Below, one piece after another: positions 63,882 to 64,000 of a DNA stretch of 64,000 nt. The DNA lies in assembly GCA_017255395.1 (NCBI GenBank), contig JAFKDC010000021.1, forward strand, positions 52,510-116,509. Reading direction: 5' to 3'. The stretch comes from Enemella evansiae. GTDB lineage: Bacteria; Pseudomonadota; Alphaproteobacteria; Rhodobacterales; Rhodobacteraceae. Numbering within the stretch: position 1 is the first letter of the stretch; every line of letters starts with the position of its first letter. Both the position numbers and the translations under genes were made by a program. The notes under the pieces were generated by a model. The model saw nothing but the letters and a program-made list of their open reading frames with translations, did no database searches and was not told the origin of the DNA.

Positions 63882-64000
63882 TGTTTGATCCCACGGTTTG
63901 ATGGTGTGATCCTTTCGAAGGAATGGAAGGAAGCCCTATGGGACAAGTTCGTCACGGCAGCGCCACGACCACGCACGCTATCCGAGCTGCAATACAGCGA
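63882..64000 (+). mobile_element. IS481-like insertion sequence, left end (cut by window edge)
   Basis: The element begins at TGTTTGATCCCACGG (63882), consistent with a TGT-type terminal inverted repeat. It contains the start of a transposase gene at 63938 and runs out of the window. It sits two bases after the enoyl-CoA hydratase stop. The right end, target duplication and intactness cannot be judged here. Confidence 0.75.
63938..64000 (+). CDS. IS481-family transposase, N-terminal fragment
   Basis: The 21 visible residues (MGQVRHGSATTTHAIRAAIQ plus one) match the characteristic start of IS481-family transposases, which begin MGQVxHG-ATTT-A-R-AIQ and continue into a helix-turn-helix. GGAAGGAAG precedes the ATG. 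Catalytic DDE residues lie beyond the border. Confidence 0.8.
   Translation, partial: MGQVRHGSATTTHAIRAAIQR

Overview
The window is a high-GC bacterial chromosome segment that reads as a marine-type alphaproteobacterium of the Rhodobacterales (Roseobacter group). The evidence is a flagellin of the roseobacter type, an F1Fo-ATPase zeta inhibitor (DUF1476), a Hint/RTX-like secreted protein, abundant TRAP and peptide ABC transport, CtrA-type TTAA-N7-TTAA boxes, and recurrent GC-rich intergenic elements ending in a GTATTT/GATATTT motif followed by an AAGAAG-like tail. No rRNA, tRNA, CRISPR or prophage was seen. The only clear mobile element is the left end of an IS481-like insertion sequence cut by the right border.

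Layout. 1-111 is the tail of a probable hda gene, followed by ppk1, an isolated flagellin, pyrH (minus), miaA and an overlapping AraC regulator. 7071-13560 is a complete peptide/opine-type ABC importer operon (Tat-exported binding protein, two permeases, fused double ATPase) trailed by an exported ClpP-like protein. 15294-19991 carries, on the minus strand, a CatB-type acetyltransferase, a lytic transglycosylase, a half-size asparaginase-like protein, aroB and aroK, with ssb on the plus strand. 20089-24221 holds a 49-codon membrane protein, an exported protein and xerD in one overlapping unit, then a CorB/CNNM membrane protein. 24265-28677 has a GAF histidine kinase, a small Cys-rich exported protein with a CtrA-like box, a DUF2254 membrane protein, a MobA-like nucleotidyltransferase and a lone receiver protein. 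28866-32117 is a 1083-residue Ig-like/RTX-like/Hint protein with a long, AT-richer upstream region.

32861-42327 is the most coherent accessory block: a divergent FCD-type GntR regulator, a perfect 16-bp palindrome, a two-gene TRAP importer, a 40-codon membrane microprotein, a sugar-acid dehydratase, a DHDPS-family lyase, an RraA-like protein and a UxaA-like dehydratase. It looks like an uptake and catabolic route for a sugar acid whose identity cannot be read from sequence.

42474-57459 contains two uncharacterised membrane proteins, purC, the ATPase zeta subunit, an MprF/LPG-synthase-like protein, two EamA exporters flanking a FadL-type porin, a tandem 59-bp repeat, a P-loop protein, metA (with the Glu typical of acetyl-CoA-using enzymes and a hairpin over its ribosome binding site), an alpha/beta hydrolase, ppk2, a TetR regulator and a FkbM methyltransferase. 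57466-64000 contains two glycosyltransferases, the rplM-rpsI operon with a good promoter, a membrane protein/zinc-ribbon gene pair, a 49-codon basic protein, a hotdog thioesterase, an enoyl-CoA hydratase and the IS481-like end.
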